Shown: positions 44,527-53,346 of the stretch, one piece after another | Layout: each line of letters starts with the position of its first letter | Position numbering within the stretch: position 1 is the stretch's first letter | NCBI RefSeq assembly: GCF_050859025.1 | Contig: NZ_CP138200.1 | Location: 3,658,001 to 3,722,000 of the forward strand | DNA length: 64,000 nt | Direction of reading: 5' to 3' | DNA from: Wukongibacter sp050859025 | Lineage (GTDB): Bacteria > Bacillota > Clostridia > Peptostreptococcales > Caminicellaceae | Program-made: the position numbers and the translations under genes | The notes under the pieces: generated by a model | Database searches by the model: none | The model's input: the letters and a program-made list of their open reading frames with translations, nothing else | Told to the model about the DNA's origin: nothing

Positions 44527-45621
44527 TTACACCCCTTTTCCTATTTCTTTTTTATATACTACCTTGTCAGTATCTAATACTATCCTATAATTAACAAAGA
44601 ACTCACTACCTAAAACAAACATTAAAATCATTCCTTGAAGTATCTGTGCAGCCGATTGTGGTATTTGAAAGGCCGTCTGTATATATGACCCTCCTTGAAC
44701 TAAAATTGCAAATAAGAATGACACCAAGGGTATTATAGGAGCACTTAGACCAGATAACCAGGTAACTATAATAGCCGTATATCCTATTCCACCTGAAAGT
44801 TCTACAGATAAAGTATTATTTACTGCCGAGGCCTGTATCATCCCTGCAAGTCCACATAGTCCTCCACTTAACAGCATAGCTGTGATTATTACTTTTTTCA
44901 CATTCATACCGGCATAGCGACCAGTATTTTCACTTTCTCCAATAACAGATATTTCATATCCCTTTTTTGTATGATGCATGAATACATAGGTAAGAACAAC
45001 TAGTATTATTGCAATTAACCATCCAATATGAATTCCAAAAAGCTTTGGAAGAGTGGCATTATCAGAGAAATTAGGAATTTTGGGAAAGCCCAGAGCATTC
45101 GGGTCCTTCCAAGGTCCAAATTGTAAATAGGTTATCCACTTAATAGCAATATAATTTAACATCAATGTAAAGAGAGTCTCATTAGTCCCATATTTTGCCT
45201 TAAACATTGCAGGGATCAAAGCCCATAATCCTCCACCTATCATCCCAGCAGCAATCATAACAAAAAGTAATATTGGTTTAGCCATTTCAGGAAACTTAAG
45301 GGCAACAAAACTTGATAAAAATGCTCCCATATATATCTGCCCTTCTCCACCAATATTCCAAAACTTCATCTTAAATGCCACTAAGATTCCTAGAGAAGTT
45401 ATTACTAAGGGGATAGTTTTTATTACAGTTTCTTTAAATCTATATAACGACCCAAATGATCCTTCAAGCATTGAAATATATACTTTAACAGGGTCGTGTC
45501 CTAGAAAAAGTATAAATAATGTAGAGGTAAACAATGCCAAACAGATTGCTGCAAATCTAATCGATACAATCTGAGTCCTATTTATATTCGTTTTCTTTAG
45601 TACTCTAATCAAGCTTATCAT
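44527..45621 (-). CDS. nupP: Nucleoside ABC transporter permease
   Basis: 364 residues with about 9-10 membrane helices. FKMKFWNIGGEGQIYMGAFL near residue 85 and VIGESENTGRYAGMNV near 230 are the family landmarks (NIGGEGQ matches sugar/nucleoside permeases). It is preceded by AAGGA. The ATG at 45621 touches that site, and a TTG at 45612, three codons later, has better spacing, so the N-terminus is uncertain by three residues. It starts 6 bases after the ATPase gene. Confidence 0.9.
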   Translation of the reverse strand: MISLIRVLKKTNINRTQIVSIRFAAICLALFTSTLFILFLGHDPVKVYISMLEGSFGSLYRFKETVIKTIPLVITSLGILVAFKMKFWNIGGEGQIYMGAFLSSFVALKFPEMAKPILLFVMIAAGMIGGGLWALIPAMFKAKYGTNETLFTLMLNYIAIKWITYLQFGPWKDPNALGFPKIPNFSDNATLPKLFGIHIGWLIAIILVVLTYVFMHHTKKGYEISVIGESENTGRYAGMNVKKVIITAMLLSGGLCGLAGMIQASAVNNTLSVELSGGIGYTAIIVTWLSGLSAPIIPLVSFLFAILVQGGSYIQTAFQIPQSAAQILQGMILMFVLGSEFFVNYRIVLDTDKVVYKKEIGKGV

Positions 45622-45627
45622 TCCTTC

Positions 45628-47136
45628 TTATAAAGATTCTCCCGCCATCATAAATCCTAGTTCTTCCTTCGTAATCTTCTCTGCATCTACTATACCTGTT
45701 ATCTTTCCTTCACATAAAACAAGAATTCTATCGCAAAGCTCCATAAGTACGTCAAGATCTTCTCCTATAAATAAAATCCCAACGCCCTTTCTTTTTTGTT
45801 CATTTAAGAGATCATAGACCGTATATGCAGCACCTATATCTAGACCCCTAGCAGGATAAGCAGTTATTATTAGATTTGGATTAGTCTCTATCTCCCGTCC
45901 TAACAAAACCTTCTGTATATTTCCTCCCGATAATTTTCTAACAGGATGATTTATGTCTGGTGTTGCAATATTTAATTTTTCTACAATTTTATTTGCCTTT
46001 TCCTTTGCAGATTTCCTACTCAAGATAATACCTTTTTGATTTTGATATTCCTTTAAAAGTACATTATCAACTATATCCATAGTAGCTATTAAACCCATTC
46101 CCAGTCTATCTTCGGGTATAAAGCTCATGCTAATTCCCATTCTTATGATATCCCTAGGGTTTTTCCCTACAATACTGTGCCCTTTATAAATTATGTCACC
46201 CTCTGAAACTTTATAGAGTCCTGCTATGGCTTCACAAAGCTCTTTCTGACCGCTTCCTGCTACCCCGGCCACACCTAATATCTCTCCAGATTTTATTTCA
46301 AATGTTATATTGTCAAGGGCTGTAGTACCATCTAAACTTAAAGCCGATAGTTCATTCACTCTTAATATAGCTTCTCTTTTTTTAGTTTCCACCCTATCAA
46401 TTGATAGATCTACACTTCTCCCAACCATCATATCTGCTAATTCTTTCGGACTGACATCTTCTTTATTTACTGTGCCGGCAACTTCTCCCTTTCTTAGTAC
46501 TGTAATACAATCACTGATTTCCATAACCTCATTAAGCTTATGGGTTATTATTATTACAGCACATCCAGCGTCCTTCATCTTCCTAATTATCTTAAAAAGT
46601 CCTTCGGTTTCCTGTGGCGTCAAAACTGCCGTTGGCTCGTCAAGGATTAAAATATCTGCTCCTCTATACAAGACCTTTAAAATCTCTAATCTTTGCTTCT
46701 CTGCAACAGACATATTATATACCTTTTTATCTGGAGATATCTCAAGACCATATTTTTCTGAAATCTCTTTTATTTCCTTTGACAAGCTTTTTCCATTTAT
46801 GAAAAACTTTCCTCTTTGACCTGCTATAATATTCTCCTTAGCAGTTAAAATCTCCACCAATTTAAAATGCTGATGGATCATTCCTATTCCCATTTCAATT
46901 GCATCCTTAGGCAAACTAAACTTAACCTTTTTATCCTTTACAAAAATAGAACCACTGTCAGGGGTATAAATCCCTGACAGCATATTCATTAAGGTACTCT
47001 TTCCAGCTCCATTTTCTCCTAGAATAGAGTGAATCTCTCCACTATTAAACTTTAAGCTTACGTCTTTGTTTGCTACTACTTTGCCGAAGGCTTTAGTTAT
47101 GTTCTGTATATCAATCAGCGTTCTTTTCTCCATCAT
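45628..47136 (-). CDS. nupO: Nucleoside ABC transporter ATP-binding protein (two domains)
   Basis: 502 residues with two nucleotide-binding domains. The first has Walker A LGENGAGKSTLMN near residue 38, a shortened signature SVAEKQRLEI and Walker B DILILDEPTAVLTP. The second has a degenerate Walker A GVAGSGQKEL near 295 and LSGGNIQKVLLGRE as signature, with ITAYPARGLDIGA in place of Walker B. This asymmetry is normal for the RbsA/NupO family. It energises import by the two adjacent permeases. Coordinates allow a second ATG one codon in. Confidence 0.93.
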   Translation of the reverse strand: MMEKRTLIDIQNITKAFGKVVANKDVSLKFNSGEIHSILGENGAGKSTLMNMLSGIYTPDSGSIFVKDKKVKFSLPKDAIEMGIGMIHQHFKLVEILTAKENIIAGQRGKFFINGKSLSKEIKEISEKYGLEISPDKKVYNMSVAEKQRLEILKVLYRGADILILDEPTAVLTPQETEGLFKIIRKMKDAGCAVIIITHKLNEVMEISDCITVLRKGEVAGTVNKEDVSPKELADMMVGRSVDLSIDRVETKKREAILRVNELSALSLDGTTALDNITFEIKSGEILGVAGVAGSGQKELCEAIAGLYKVSEGDIIYKGHSIVGKNPRDIIRMGISMSFIPEDRLGMGLIATMDIVDNVLLKEYQNQKGIILSRKSAKEKANKIVEKLNIATPDINHPVRKLSGGNIQKVLLGREIETNPNLIITAYPARGLDIGAAYTVYDLLNEQKRKGVGILFIGEDLDVLMELCDRILVLCEGKITGIVDAEKITKEELGFMMAGESL

Positions 47137-47142
47137 ATCACC

Positions 47143-48261
47143 TTATTTTTCTATTTTGCCTTCTACACCTTCTACAAACCAATCAATTGATAACATTTCT
47201 CCATCTGTAAGTGCCTTACCTTCTTCAACGGCTATATTGCCATCTTGATCCTTTATTGGACCAGCAAAAATATTTAGTTCCCCACTTAATATCTTATTCT
47301 TCGCTTCTTCTATTTTTTCTGCAACACCCTCTGGAGCATTTTCAGATAATGGTCCAATTTCCACTATCTCATCCTTTATACCGCCCCAATAGCTATGGCT
47401 TTCCCAGTTACCTTCCATCGCCGCCTTAACCTGCTCTACATAATAAGGTCCCCAGTTCCATACTGGTGCAGTCATATATGCTTTAGGAGCCTTATCAAAT
47501 GAGTCTGTGTTGTAACCAATTGCAAAAGCACCAGCCTCTTCTGCTGCTTGTTGTGGACCAGCAGTATCTTGATGTTGAGCTATAACATCTACACCTTCAT
47601 CTAAAAGAGATTTGGCTGCTTCCTTTTCTTTAGCAGGATCATACCATGTATGTGTCCATCTAACTACAACCTTAGCTTCTGGATTTACTGAACGTACACC
47701 TAGTGTAAAAGCGTTAATTCCTCTTATTACCTCAGGTATCTCAAAGGCAGCTACATATCCAACTTGGTTAGACTCTGTTTTCATACCTGCAACAATACCT
47801 GATAAATATCTTGGCTCATACATTCTTCCAAAGTAATTAGCCATATTCTCTGTTGTTTTATATCCTGAACAGTGTAAGAACTTTACATCTGGGTATTCCT
47901 TTGATACCTTTTCCACATAGTCCATGTAACCAAAGCTTGTAGCAAAAATAACCTTTGCTCCTTGGTCAATCATGTCTCTCATAACCTTTTCTACCTCAGG
48001 TCCTTCCGGTACTGATTCTTTATAGATTGTTTCTACACCTAGTTTTTCCTCTAAGTATACTCTTCCATCGTTATGAGAAAATGTCCAACCGCCATCGCCA
48101 ATTGGTCCAACAAATATAAATCCTACCTTAAACTTATCATCAGATTCTTTAACAGCTTCTGGACTTTCACCTTTAGTTTCTTCGGCTTTTTCAGCACATC
48201 CTGTAAAGGCTGAAATTGCTAAAGCTAGTATCATTACAAATGCAAATATTCTTTTAGACAT
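47143..48261 (-). CDS. nupN: BMP-family nucleoside-binding lipoprotein
   Basis: 372 residues. Lipoprotein signal KRIFAFVMILALAISAFTGC with the lipobox Cys near residue 20, then an acidic linker and a Bmp/PnrA-type binding domain (FKVGFIFVGPIGDGGWTFSH, ATSFGYMDYV, VDVIAQHQDT). It captures purine nucleosides outside the membrane for the ABC importer. The ATG at 48261 has GGGAGG 7 bases upstream; an in-frame ATG 18 codons earlier would place the ribosome site inside. Its start overlaps the last 8 bases of xpt, which links expression to the riboswitch. Confidence 0.92.
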   Translation of the reverse strand: MSKRIFAFVMILALAISAFTGCAEKAEETKGESPEAVKESDDKFKVGFIFVGPIGDGGWTFSHNDGRVYLEEKLGVETIYKESVPEGPEVEKVMRDMIDQGAKVIFATSFGYMDYVEKVSKEYPDVKFLHCSGYKTTENMANYFGRMYEPRYLSGIVAGMKTESNQVGYVAAFEIPEVIRGINAFTLGVRSVNPEAKVVVRWTHTWYDPAKEKEAAKSLLDEGVDVIAQHQDTAGPQQAAEEAGAFAIGYNTDSFDKAPKAYMTAPVWNWGPYYVEQVKAAMEGNWESHSYWGGIKDEIVEIGPLSENAPEGVAEKIEEAKNKILSGELNIFAGPIKDQDGNIAVEEGKALTDGEMLSIDWFVEGVEGKIEK

Positions 48262-48847
48262 TTTTTGTCCTCCCCTTTTCTCTAAACTTGACTTCTCCCT
48301 TTTCCATTGATTCAATAATTGCCAAGGATTCTAGATCTATACCCATATCACGTAAGATCTCTCCTCCCTCTTGAAATCCTTTTTCAATAACAATTCCAAC
48401 ACCTACAAGCTTTGCCTCTGCTTGCTCAATTATGTCTTTGAGACCCAGTGCGGCCCTACCATTTGCTAAAAAATCGTCAAGGACTAGTATATTCTCCCCA
48501 CTATTTATGTACCTTTTTGAAACCCTGATTCTATAATTTTTCCCCTTTGTAAAGGAATATACATCACTTTCATAGACATCCCTATCTAGATTTTTTGACT
48601 CAACCTTCTTCGCAAAAACTACAGGCACATTAAAATACTGGGCAGCAATACAAGCAATAGCTATTCCTGATGCCTCAATGGTTAGGATCTTATCAACTTT
48701 TTTATCTTTAAAAATCTCCTTAAATTCCTTTCCAAGTTCATTAAGGAAATTAATATCTAACCTATGATTTAAAAAATTATCAACCTTCAATATATCATTA
48801 TCTATAACGTATCCCTCTTCAATTATTTTCTTTTCTAAAAGCTTCAT
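48254..48847 (-). CDS. xpt: Xanthine phosphoribosyltransferase
   Basis: 197 residues, type I phosphoribosyltransferase that salvages xanthine to XMP. The PRPP-binding motif is NILVLDDFLANGRA near residue 125; TIEASGIAIACIAAQYF near 58 and VPVVFAKK are Xpt-typical. AGGGAGG precedes the ATG. First gene of xpt-nupNOPQ, so purine uptake and salvage are induced together when guanine is scarce, through the upstream riboswitch. Confidence 0.95.
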   Translation of the reverse strand: MKLLEKKIIEEGYVIDNDILKVDNFLNHRLDINFLNELGKEFKEIFKDKKVDKILTIEASGIAIACIAAQYFNVPVVFAKKVESKNLDRDVYESDVYSFTKGKNYRIRVSKRYINSGENILVLDDFLANGRAALGLKDIIEQAEAKLVGVGIVIEKGFQEGGEILRDMGIDLESLAIIESMEKGEVKFREKGRTKNV

Positions 48848-48872
48848 CTAATACCTCCCTTCCTGATTTTTT

Positions 48873-48910
48873 GACAAAAATAGAACTCCCATTGAAAAAA
48901 ATGGGAGTTC
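48873..48910 (-). terminator. Riboswitch-linked intrinsic terminator before xpt
   Basis: On the minus strand GAACTCCCATT and AATGGGAGTTC pair around TTTTTTC-type loop and are followed by TATTTTTG, 25-60 bases before the xpt start. A terminator placed here fits the OFF state of the guanine riboswitch, although about 150 bases separate it from the aptamer. Confidence 0.85.
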
Positions 48911-49058
48911 AATAATCTATTTCACATTATAACATATCTCCATCAAGATAAATAAAGGTTAAAAGAGCCTTATCCCTCAATTTTAGCTAGTATCTTTTTC
49001 TAAAAATAACCAATATCAAGGTAAATGGATTTATCATTTGTAAAACAGTTTACTAAAC

Positions 49059-49128
49059 ACCCATAGTCAGGCTGTTTACGGCAGCCTGGTAGATACTGTT
49101 GGTCCTTATCACCAAAATTATATGGGCG
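49059..49128 (-). ncRNA. Guanine-class purine riboswitch aptamer
   Basis: On the minus strand the conserved purine-riboswitch core is present in order: CCCATATAAT, a P2 stem (TTGGTGATAAGGACCAA), AGTATCTACC, a P3 stem CAGGCTGCCGTAAACAGCCTG and ACTATGGG, which closes P1. The junction base before TATG is C in GACTATG, which specifies guanine/hypoxanthine rather than adenine. It lies upstream of xpt and a nucleoside importer, the classical target. Confidence 0.95.
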
Positions 49129-49247
49129 AACTTTTATTATTTTTTTGTGTGTATTGTTCGACAAAACCTTAAGCTATTGTTAATTTTATATTAAAAATCA
49201 TAAAAAATCAATATTTATGTCAAATTTTTTTATATATACTTTTTTGT

Positions 49248-50864
49248 TTATAAATTTTCAATATAGGAAGTTATCCTATCCATTAACACTGCCATCTGCG
49301 CTCTAGTAATGTTTTCCTTTGGTCTAAAGCTATTATCTTCAAAACCTTTAAAGATATAGTTATATGTCATTTTCAATATCGAATCATAGGACCATCTATC
49401 ATCACCAACATCATTGTACTTTAGATTATTTCCTTTCTTTTTAAGCTCTTCCGATAATATTCTATCAAGCATAACCGCCATTTCTTCCCTAGTTATTGAT
49501 CTCTCAGGCTGAAAGCTTCCATCTTCATATCCTTTTAAAATTCCATGCTCTGCTGCTATATTTATTTCTGTCTCAGCCCAATGATCTTTATCTAGATCAT
49601 TAAAGGTATTAGAGTTATTGTTTTTTTCTTCTAAGCCTAATGCCCTTACCAATATTGCAGCTCCCTCGGCTCTAGTTAATGGCTGGTCTGGCGAAAAGGT
49701 CACATCGCTTGTCCCCTTCATCCATCCCTTACTTTCCATACTCAAAATTGAATCTACCGCCCAATGATTATAAGCATCTTCAAAATATTGACCGTTTAGC
49801 CATAGATCATAATAATTCCATATACTATCGTATTCTTGTCCAAGACTCCAACTAGCTACACCCTTTAAATCATATTTTTGAACTAACCTAAGTTTAGCTT
49901 TAATTGATTCATCGTTTTCGTACCAGATTGTATATGTTCCTGCCTCAAGCTCTTTACCAAATAAGTATGGCTTCTCATCATTACTTTCTATTTTAATAGT
50001 TGCCCTTGCAGATTGTTTATCGGCATCATAAACCACTTCACTATCATATTTATCTACAAGCTCATTGACTTTTTTAATGCTTAATCCATGCCCCTTCAAT
50101 TCACCGTCTTCATCCCAAAGGCGTCCGTAAAATGGTATTCCTAGTACAATTTTTTCCTTAGAAATCTGGTCTAATCCATACTCAATAGATTTCTCTACGA
50201 AGTCATCACTTGCTACAGGACCTGATGGACCACCAGAATAGCTTTCATCATAAGCCATTATAACTAAGTAATCACTATATTTAGCCAATCGTTCATAATC
50301 GTATGATGCCTGCCATCCATTTTCAACCTCAAATGGATTTGGAGCTACAGAAACGGAAACCACCTTATCTGAAGATATCTTTTTACTCATTAACTTCACA
50401 AAGTCTGTGTATTCATCCTTATCCACATCGGTTAGATTTTCTAAATCTATATTTACCCCATCAAGATCATAATCCTCGATTACTTCACAAATCTCTTCCA
50501 CCAACTCTTTTTTATTTTCAAGGGCTAACCTACCTAGCTCTCGATCCCAATGATTGCTTAAAAACGGTATAACTTCAACATTCTTTCTATGCATTTCCTT
50601 TATAAAGTCCTTGTCAATTGCGTCGGTTATTTCTAGGCTACCATCTTCGTCAATATTAAAGTAGTTTGGTGATATTATCCCAAGTGAATCTTGAGTTCTT
50701 TCAACATGAGAACTGTAAAGACTTGAATCTCCAAAATATATATATGACATGTTTATTTTGTTTGATTCTCCATAAGCTGCATCAGTAATAAATGCAGATG
50801 TAGATGTAATAATTATTGCTCCAGTCACTGCTATGACCTTCTTGAGCATATCCTTTTTTATCAT
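49248..50864 (-). CDS. Secreted GH18 glycosidase with three SLH domains
   Basis: 538 residues. Signal-peptide-like KKVIAVTGAIIITSTSAFI at the N-terminus, then a GH18 domain with the catalytic DGVNIDLENL (DxxDxDxE form, Glu present, near residue 140) and YSDYLVIMAYDE, ending near SWSLGQEYDSIW (about 345). Three S-layer homology repeats follow (VDSILSMESKGWMKG, EINIAAEHGILKGYEDGSF, SYDSILKMTYNYIFKG). The SLH repeats anchor it to the cell wall. Related GH18 proteins act on peptidoglycan or spore cortex; the substrate is not shown here. GGGAGG precedes the ATG. Confidence 0.92.
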   Translation of the reverse strand: MIKKDMLKKVIAVTGAIIITSTSAFITDAAYGESNKINMSYIYFGDSSLYSSHVERTQDSLGIISPNYFNIDEDGSLEITDAIDKDFIKEMHRKNVEVIPFLSNHWDRELGRLALENKKELVEEICEVIEDYDLDGVNIDLENLTDVDKDEYTDFVKLMSKKISSDKVVSVSVAPNPFEVENGWQASYDYERLAKYSDYLVIMAYDESYSGGPSGPVASDDFVEKSIEYGLDQISKEKIVLGIPFYGRLWDEDGELKGHGLSIKKVNELVDKYDSEVVYDADKQSARATIKIESNDEKPYLFGKELEAGTYTIWYENDESIKAKLRLVQKYDLKGVASWSLGQEYDSIWNYYDLWLNGQYFEDAYNHWAVDSILSMESKGWMKGTSDVTFSPDQPLTRAEGAAILVRALGLEEKNNNSNTFNDLDKDHWAETEINIAAEHGILKGYEDGSFQPERSITREEMAVMLDRILSEELKKKGNNLKYNDVGDDRWSYDSILKMTYNYIFKGFEDNSFRPKENITRAQMAVLMDRITSYIENL

Positions 50865-51285
50865 TTTTTTAACCTCCCTACCTATAACATTAAGGAATTA
50901 TAGAAGGAAAATCAACGAACAATATTTAGTAATTATGTAAACCTGTGTAGGGTAGCTAAAATTAATTTACTGGCATAATTTTTTCTTTAAAAAACCACCT
51001 TTCTAAACACTGGTTTACAGGGTGTTTATTGAAGTTTTAAGGACTAACATTAAAACCATTTATAAGCTTTCTCACATTGCATGTTCATAAAAAGTTTACA
51101 TAATCCTAGGAAAACAGATCCCGTTTCATAAATTTTTGTAAAATTAAAATCTATATTTTTTTGTTATCTGTATATGCTAATAATATTAAACATTACAAAA
51201 CTATATAAAGCTTCCAGTGAATGTTTTACAGGTCTAGTTTTGACCTTAATTTGCACTTTTAACAGTATTCAAGGTAGGTGAAAAT
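50865..51285. other. 421-bp divergent intergenic region
   Basis: Between the GH18/SLH gene and the PLC-like gene. It has a small dyad TAAACAC-N11-GTGTTTA at 51004-51028. No gene recognised. Confidence 0.55.
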
Positions 51286-51996
51286 ATGAAGTCGTTTGAG
51301 AAAGCCTATGGAAATATATTACAGTATACTTTTGCTTTTCTTAATCCCTTTAAAAAGACCATTATTAAAACCCATTGTAATGTACATAAGTTTATAAATA
51401 TTCAAGCTTTAAGAATTTTAAAAAATGATAATTTTTTGATAGCTTATGAATTTTTCGCTTTACATATCTCCCATATCAATGATGGTGCCTACTGGGCTGA
51501 CCAAGACTTCAAAAGTAGTAGCCATCTATATAATCCATATACTAAAAGAGGCTTATTTGGTAGAAAAAATGCTATGGACCTTTCTATTGAATACTATGAA
51601 AATGCCAAAGCATTTTTTTTAGATGGCAATGAAGATAAAGCTATGTTCTATCTTGGTGCAGCTCTACACATTATTCAGGACTTGACTATTCCTCAGCATG
51701 CAAATGTTAGATTGCTTGATAACCATAGACAATATGAAACATTTGTTAAAAGAACCTATCAATACATTAATAACTTTAAAGCCATAGATAATGCCTATAT
51801 CTTAGATACAATTCAAGAATACGTTAGATTTAATTCTAGAGTGGCTCTAAAGGTCTATAGAAAATTCAAGAATATCAATGAAAAGGAGGCTAGGTATTAT
51901 AAGATAGCTAGCTGTACCCTTCCCCTAGCCCAAAGAACTACAGCAGGATGTATGTTGACATTTTACGAGAATGTTGTTAAGAAAAGACTGTCATAA
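51286..51996 (+). CDS. Zinc-dependent phospholipase C-like protein without signal peptide
   Basis: 236 residues. The metal ligands of clostridial alpha-toxin/PLC have counterparts in order: His in NVHKFI, Asp in WADQDF, His in SSHLYNP, His and Asp in LHIIQDLTIPQH with the later His, and His/Glu in NHRQYETF. The N-terminus has no secretion signal, so the N-terminal Trp ligand exposed by processing in secreted PLC is absent. It may be a cytosolic or spore-associated member. Ribosome site AGGTAGGTGA. The gene is solitary on the plus strand. Catalytic activity is inferred. Confidence 0.8.
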   Translation: MKSFEKAYGNILQYTFAFLNPFKKTIIKTHCNVHKFINIQALRILKNDNFLIAYEFFALHISHINDGAYWADQDFKSSSHLYNPYTKRGLFGRKNAMDLSIEYYENAKAFFLDGNEDKAMFYLGAALHIIQDLTIPQHANVRLLDNHRQYETFVKRTYQYINNFKAIDNAYILDTIQEYVRFNSRVALKVYRKFKNINEKEARYYKIASCTLPLAQRTTAGCMLTFYENVVKKRLS

Positions 51997-52002
51997 AATA
52001 AA

Positions 52003-52026
52003 AGATAGTCCTTAAATGGACTATCT
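52003..52026. terminator. Terminator between convergent PLC-like and PspC genes
   Basis: AGATAGTCC and GGACTATCT pair exactly around TTAAAT. On the minus strand it is followed by TTTTATTTT, so it terminates best in that direction. Confidence 0.7.
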
Positions 52027-52028
52027 GA

Positions 52029-52075
52029 GACTGCTGACAAACCCGAATTTCTTGAAGCAAGAACCCTTACATATG
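52029..52075. repeat. Fragment of palindromic element, family C (copy 2)
   Basis: CAAACCCGAATTTCTT, a short gap and CAAGAACCCTTAC(A)TATG match, in order, the element at 54149-54269. It is truncated: the right arm is missing. Confidence 0.7.
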
Positions 52076-52090
52076 CTTGTGAACTATCTT

Positions 52091-52282
52091 CTAATCTCTT
52101 GTTGGCATTACAAGCCATGCTACAAAGTACCCTATTATACCTGCACCACCCATGAGAGTAAAAATAACCCATCCAAGTCTTACTAGTGTGGGATCAATAT
52201 CAAAGTATTCTGCAATACCTCCACATACCCCAGCAATCTTTACATCCGTTGACGATCTATATAGTCTCTTTTTATTTTCCAT
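52091..52282 (-). CDS. PspC domain small membrane protein
   Basis: 63 residues, the full PspC domain: RLYRSSTDVKIAGVCGGIAE (note the GVCGGIAEYF signature), IDPTLVRLGWVIFTLMGG and one or two membrane segments ending in VAWLVMPT. PspC proteins sense or respond to membrane stress. No PspA is next to it. GGAGG precedes the ATG. Confidence 0.92.
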   Translation of the reverse strand: MENKKRLYRSSTDVKIAGVCGGIAEYFDIDPTLVRLGWVIFTLMGGAGIIGYFVAWLVMPTRD

Positions 52283-52338
52283 ATTACTATCCCTCCTTCA
52301 ACCTTTATAAGTACTAGTATATACTCACATTTTTCTAT

Positions 52339-52872
52339 CTACTTTAATATTTCCAATATTTTTTCTTCAATATAATCTATTAGTTCCTTCTCACCTATAG
52401 AAGTACTTTCATCATATAATGAAGGCTTTACTCTAAAAAAGTTAATAATAAGTTTGTTATCTATTATTTTGTACTCATCAAGATGTCCAGGAACAAATGT
52501 AACCTCTACTTCTTCATATTTTGAGCCATTATCACTATTGTTCAATTTCTCCATTATGAAGTTTAGATTTAAAGTTTTTAACGGTTTTACCATCATATCA
52601 GTATAATCTAAATCCTCAAGCATCCACATATTATTGTTCCAGAATCTACCTTCCTTTTTACTCTCACCAGTAAAAATTTCTCTGTTTGAAATGGCACTAA
52701 GAGCTCTTCTTACAGATTCCTCATTAAATTCATCGTCATATATCAGTTTCATAGAAGGCATACTAGCAATATCATTCAAATAACCTTCTCCAACCTTTTC
52801 TTTTTCACTGGTTGCCTGCCAATAATATAGCATAGCTTCAATTACTTCTAAATTAACCTTTATCCTTTGCAT
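52339..52872 (-). CDS. Conserved hypothetical protein (TDE2712-like)
   Basis: 177 residues, no signal or membrane segment. It begins RIKVNLEVIEAMLYYWQA, with several Trp/Asn-rich stretches (EGRFWNNNMWMLEDLD) and an acidic C-terminus. The opening resembles the little-studied TDE2712 family of spirochaetes and clostridia; no function is known. GGAG precedes the ATG. It is co-oriented with pspC, 56 bases upstream, so the two may be co-transcribed. Confidence 0.7.
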   Translation of the reverse strand: MQRIKVNLEVIEAMLYYWQATSEKEKVGEGYLNDIASMPSMKLIYDDEFNEESVRRALSAISNREIFTGESKKEGRFWNNNMWMLEDLDYTDMMVKPLKTLNLNFIMEKLNNSDNGSKYEEVEVTFVPGHLDEYKIIDNKLIINFFRVKPSLYDESTSIGEKELIDYIEEKILEILK

Positions 52873-53064
52873 ATTATATCTCCTTTCCAGTTAAATCCCA
52901 TATTATTATACTCCATATATCAAGTGAAATCAAAGTATTAGTTAATAAGTATTAGATATCTGTATTTAATCTATACTCGTGTATAAAAATATTCTCTAGA
53001 GTAATAATATTAATGTATATATTCTAATTTTAAATGATTTGAGCAGCAATTTAAGGAGGAAACC

Positions 53065-53175
53065 ATGAAAAAATTTCCAGGCTTTTGTTTAATAGCTTTG
53101 GGTGTTATTGGTCTTATTATGCCACTTATTCCTGGTTGGATATTACTAGTACCAGGCCTATTTTTAATTTCTTAA
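53065..53175 (+). CDS. 36-residue hydrophobic peptide (PGW motif)
   Basis: Too short to appear in most gene calls. TTAAGGAGGAAACC lies just before the ATG. The peptide begins KKFPGFCLIALGVIGLIMP and ends LIPGWILLVPGLFLIS, a two-segment hydrophobic unit with P-G-W and P-G-L. Small proteins of this look accompany heavy-metal-domain (HMA) and DUF5132-like genes in other anaerobes. The next two genes on the same strand fit that set. Function unknown. Confidence 0.68.
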   Translation: MKKFPGFCLIALGVIGLIMPLIPGWILLVPGLFLIS

Positions 53176-53228
53176 TATTTATATAGATTTAAGTAGCAAA
53201 TTTAAACGCTACATAGACAACTAACTTC

Positions 53229-53295
53229 AGAGCTAAAAATATTCATTTGAAAATGCTTAAGCCTTTATTATTTTCTGCTGAATATTTTTAGCTCT
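53229..53295. repeat. Perfect 17-bp inverted repeat
   Basis: AGAGCTAAAAATATTCA (53229-53245) and TGAATATTTTTAGCTCT (53279-53295) are exact complements around a 33-base spacer that can also fold. No T-tract. It lies inside the putative small metal-domain operon. Confidence 0.85.
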
Positions 53296-53346
53296 AAAAT
53301 CGTTTATCTTTATTATGTATGTAAATTCGAGGTGATTTTTGGGAAA

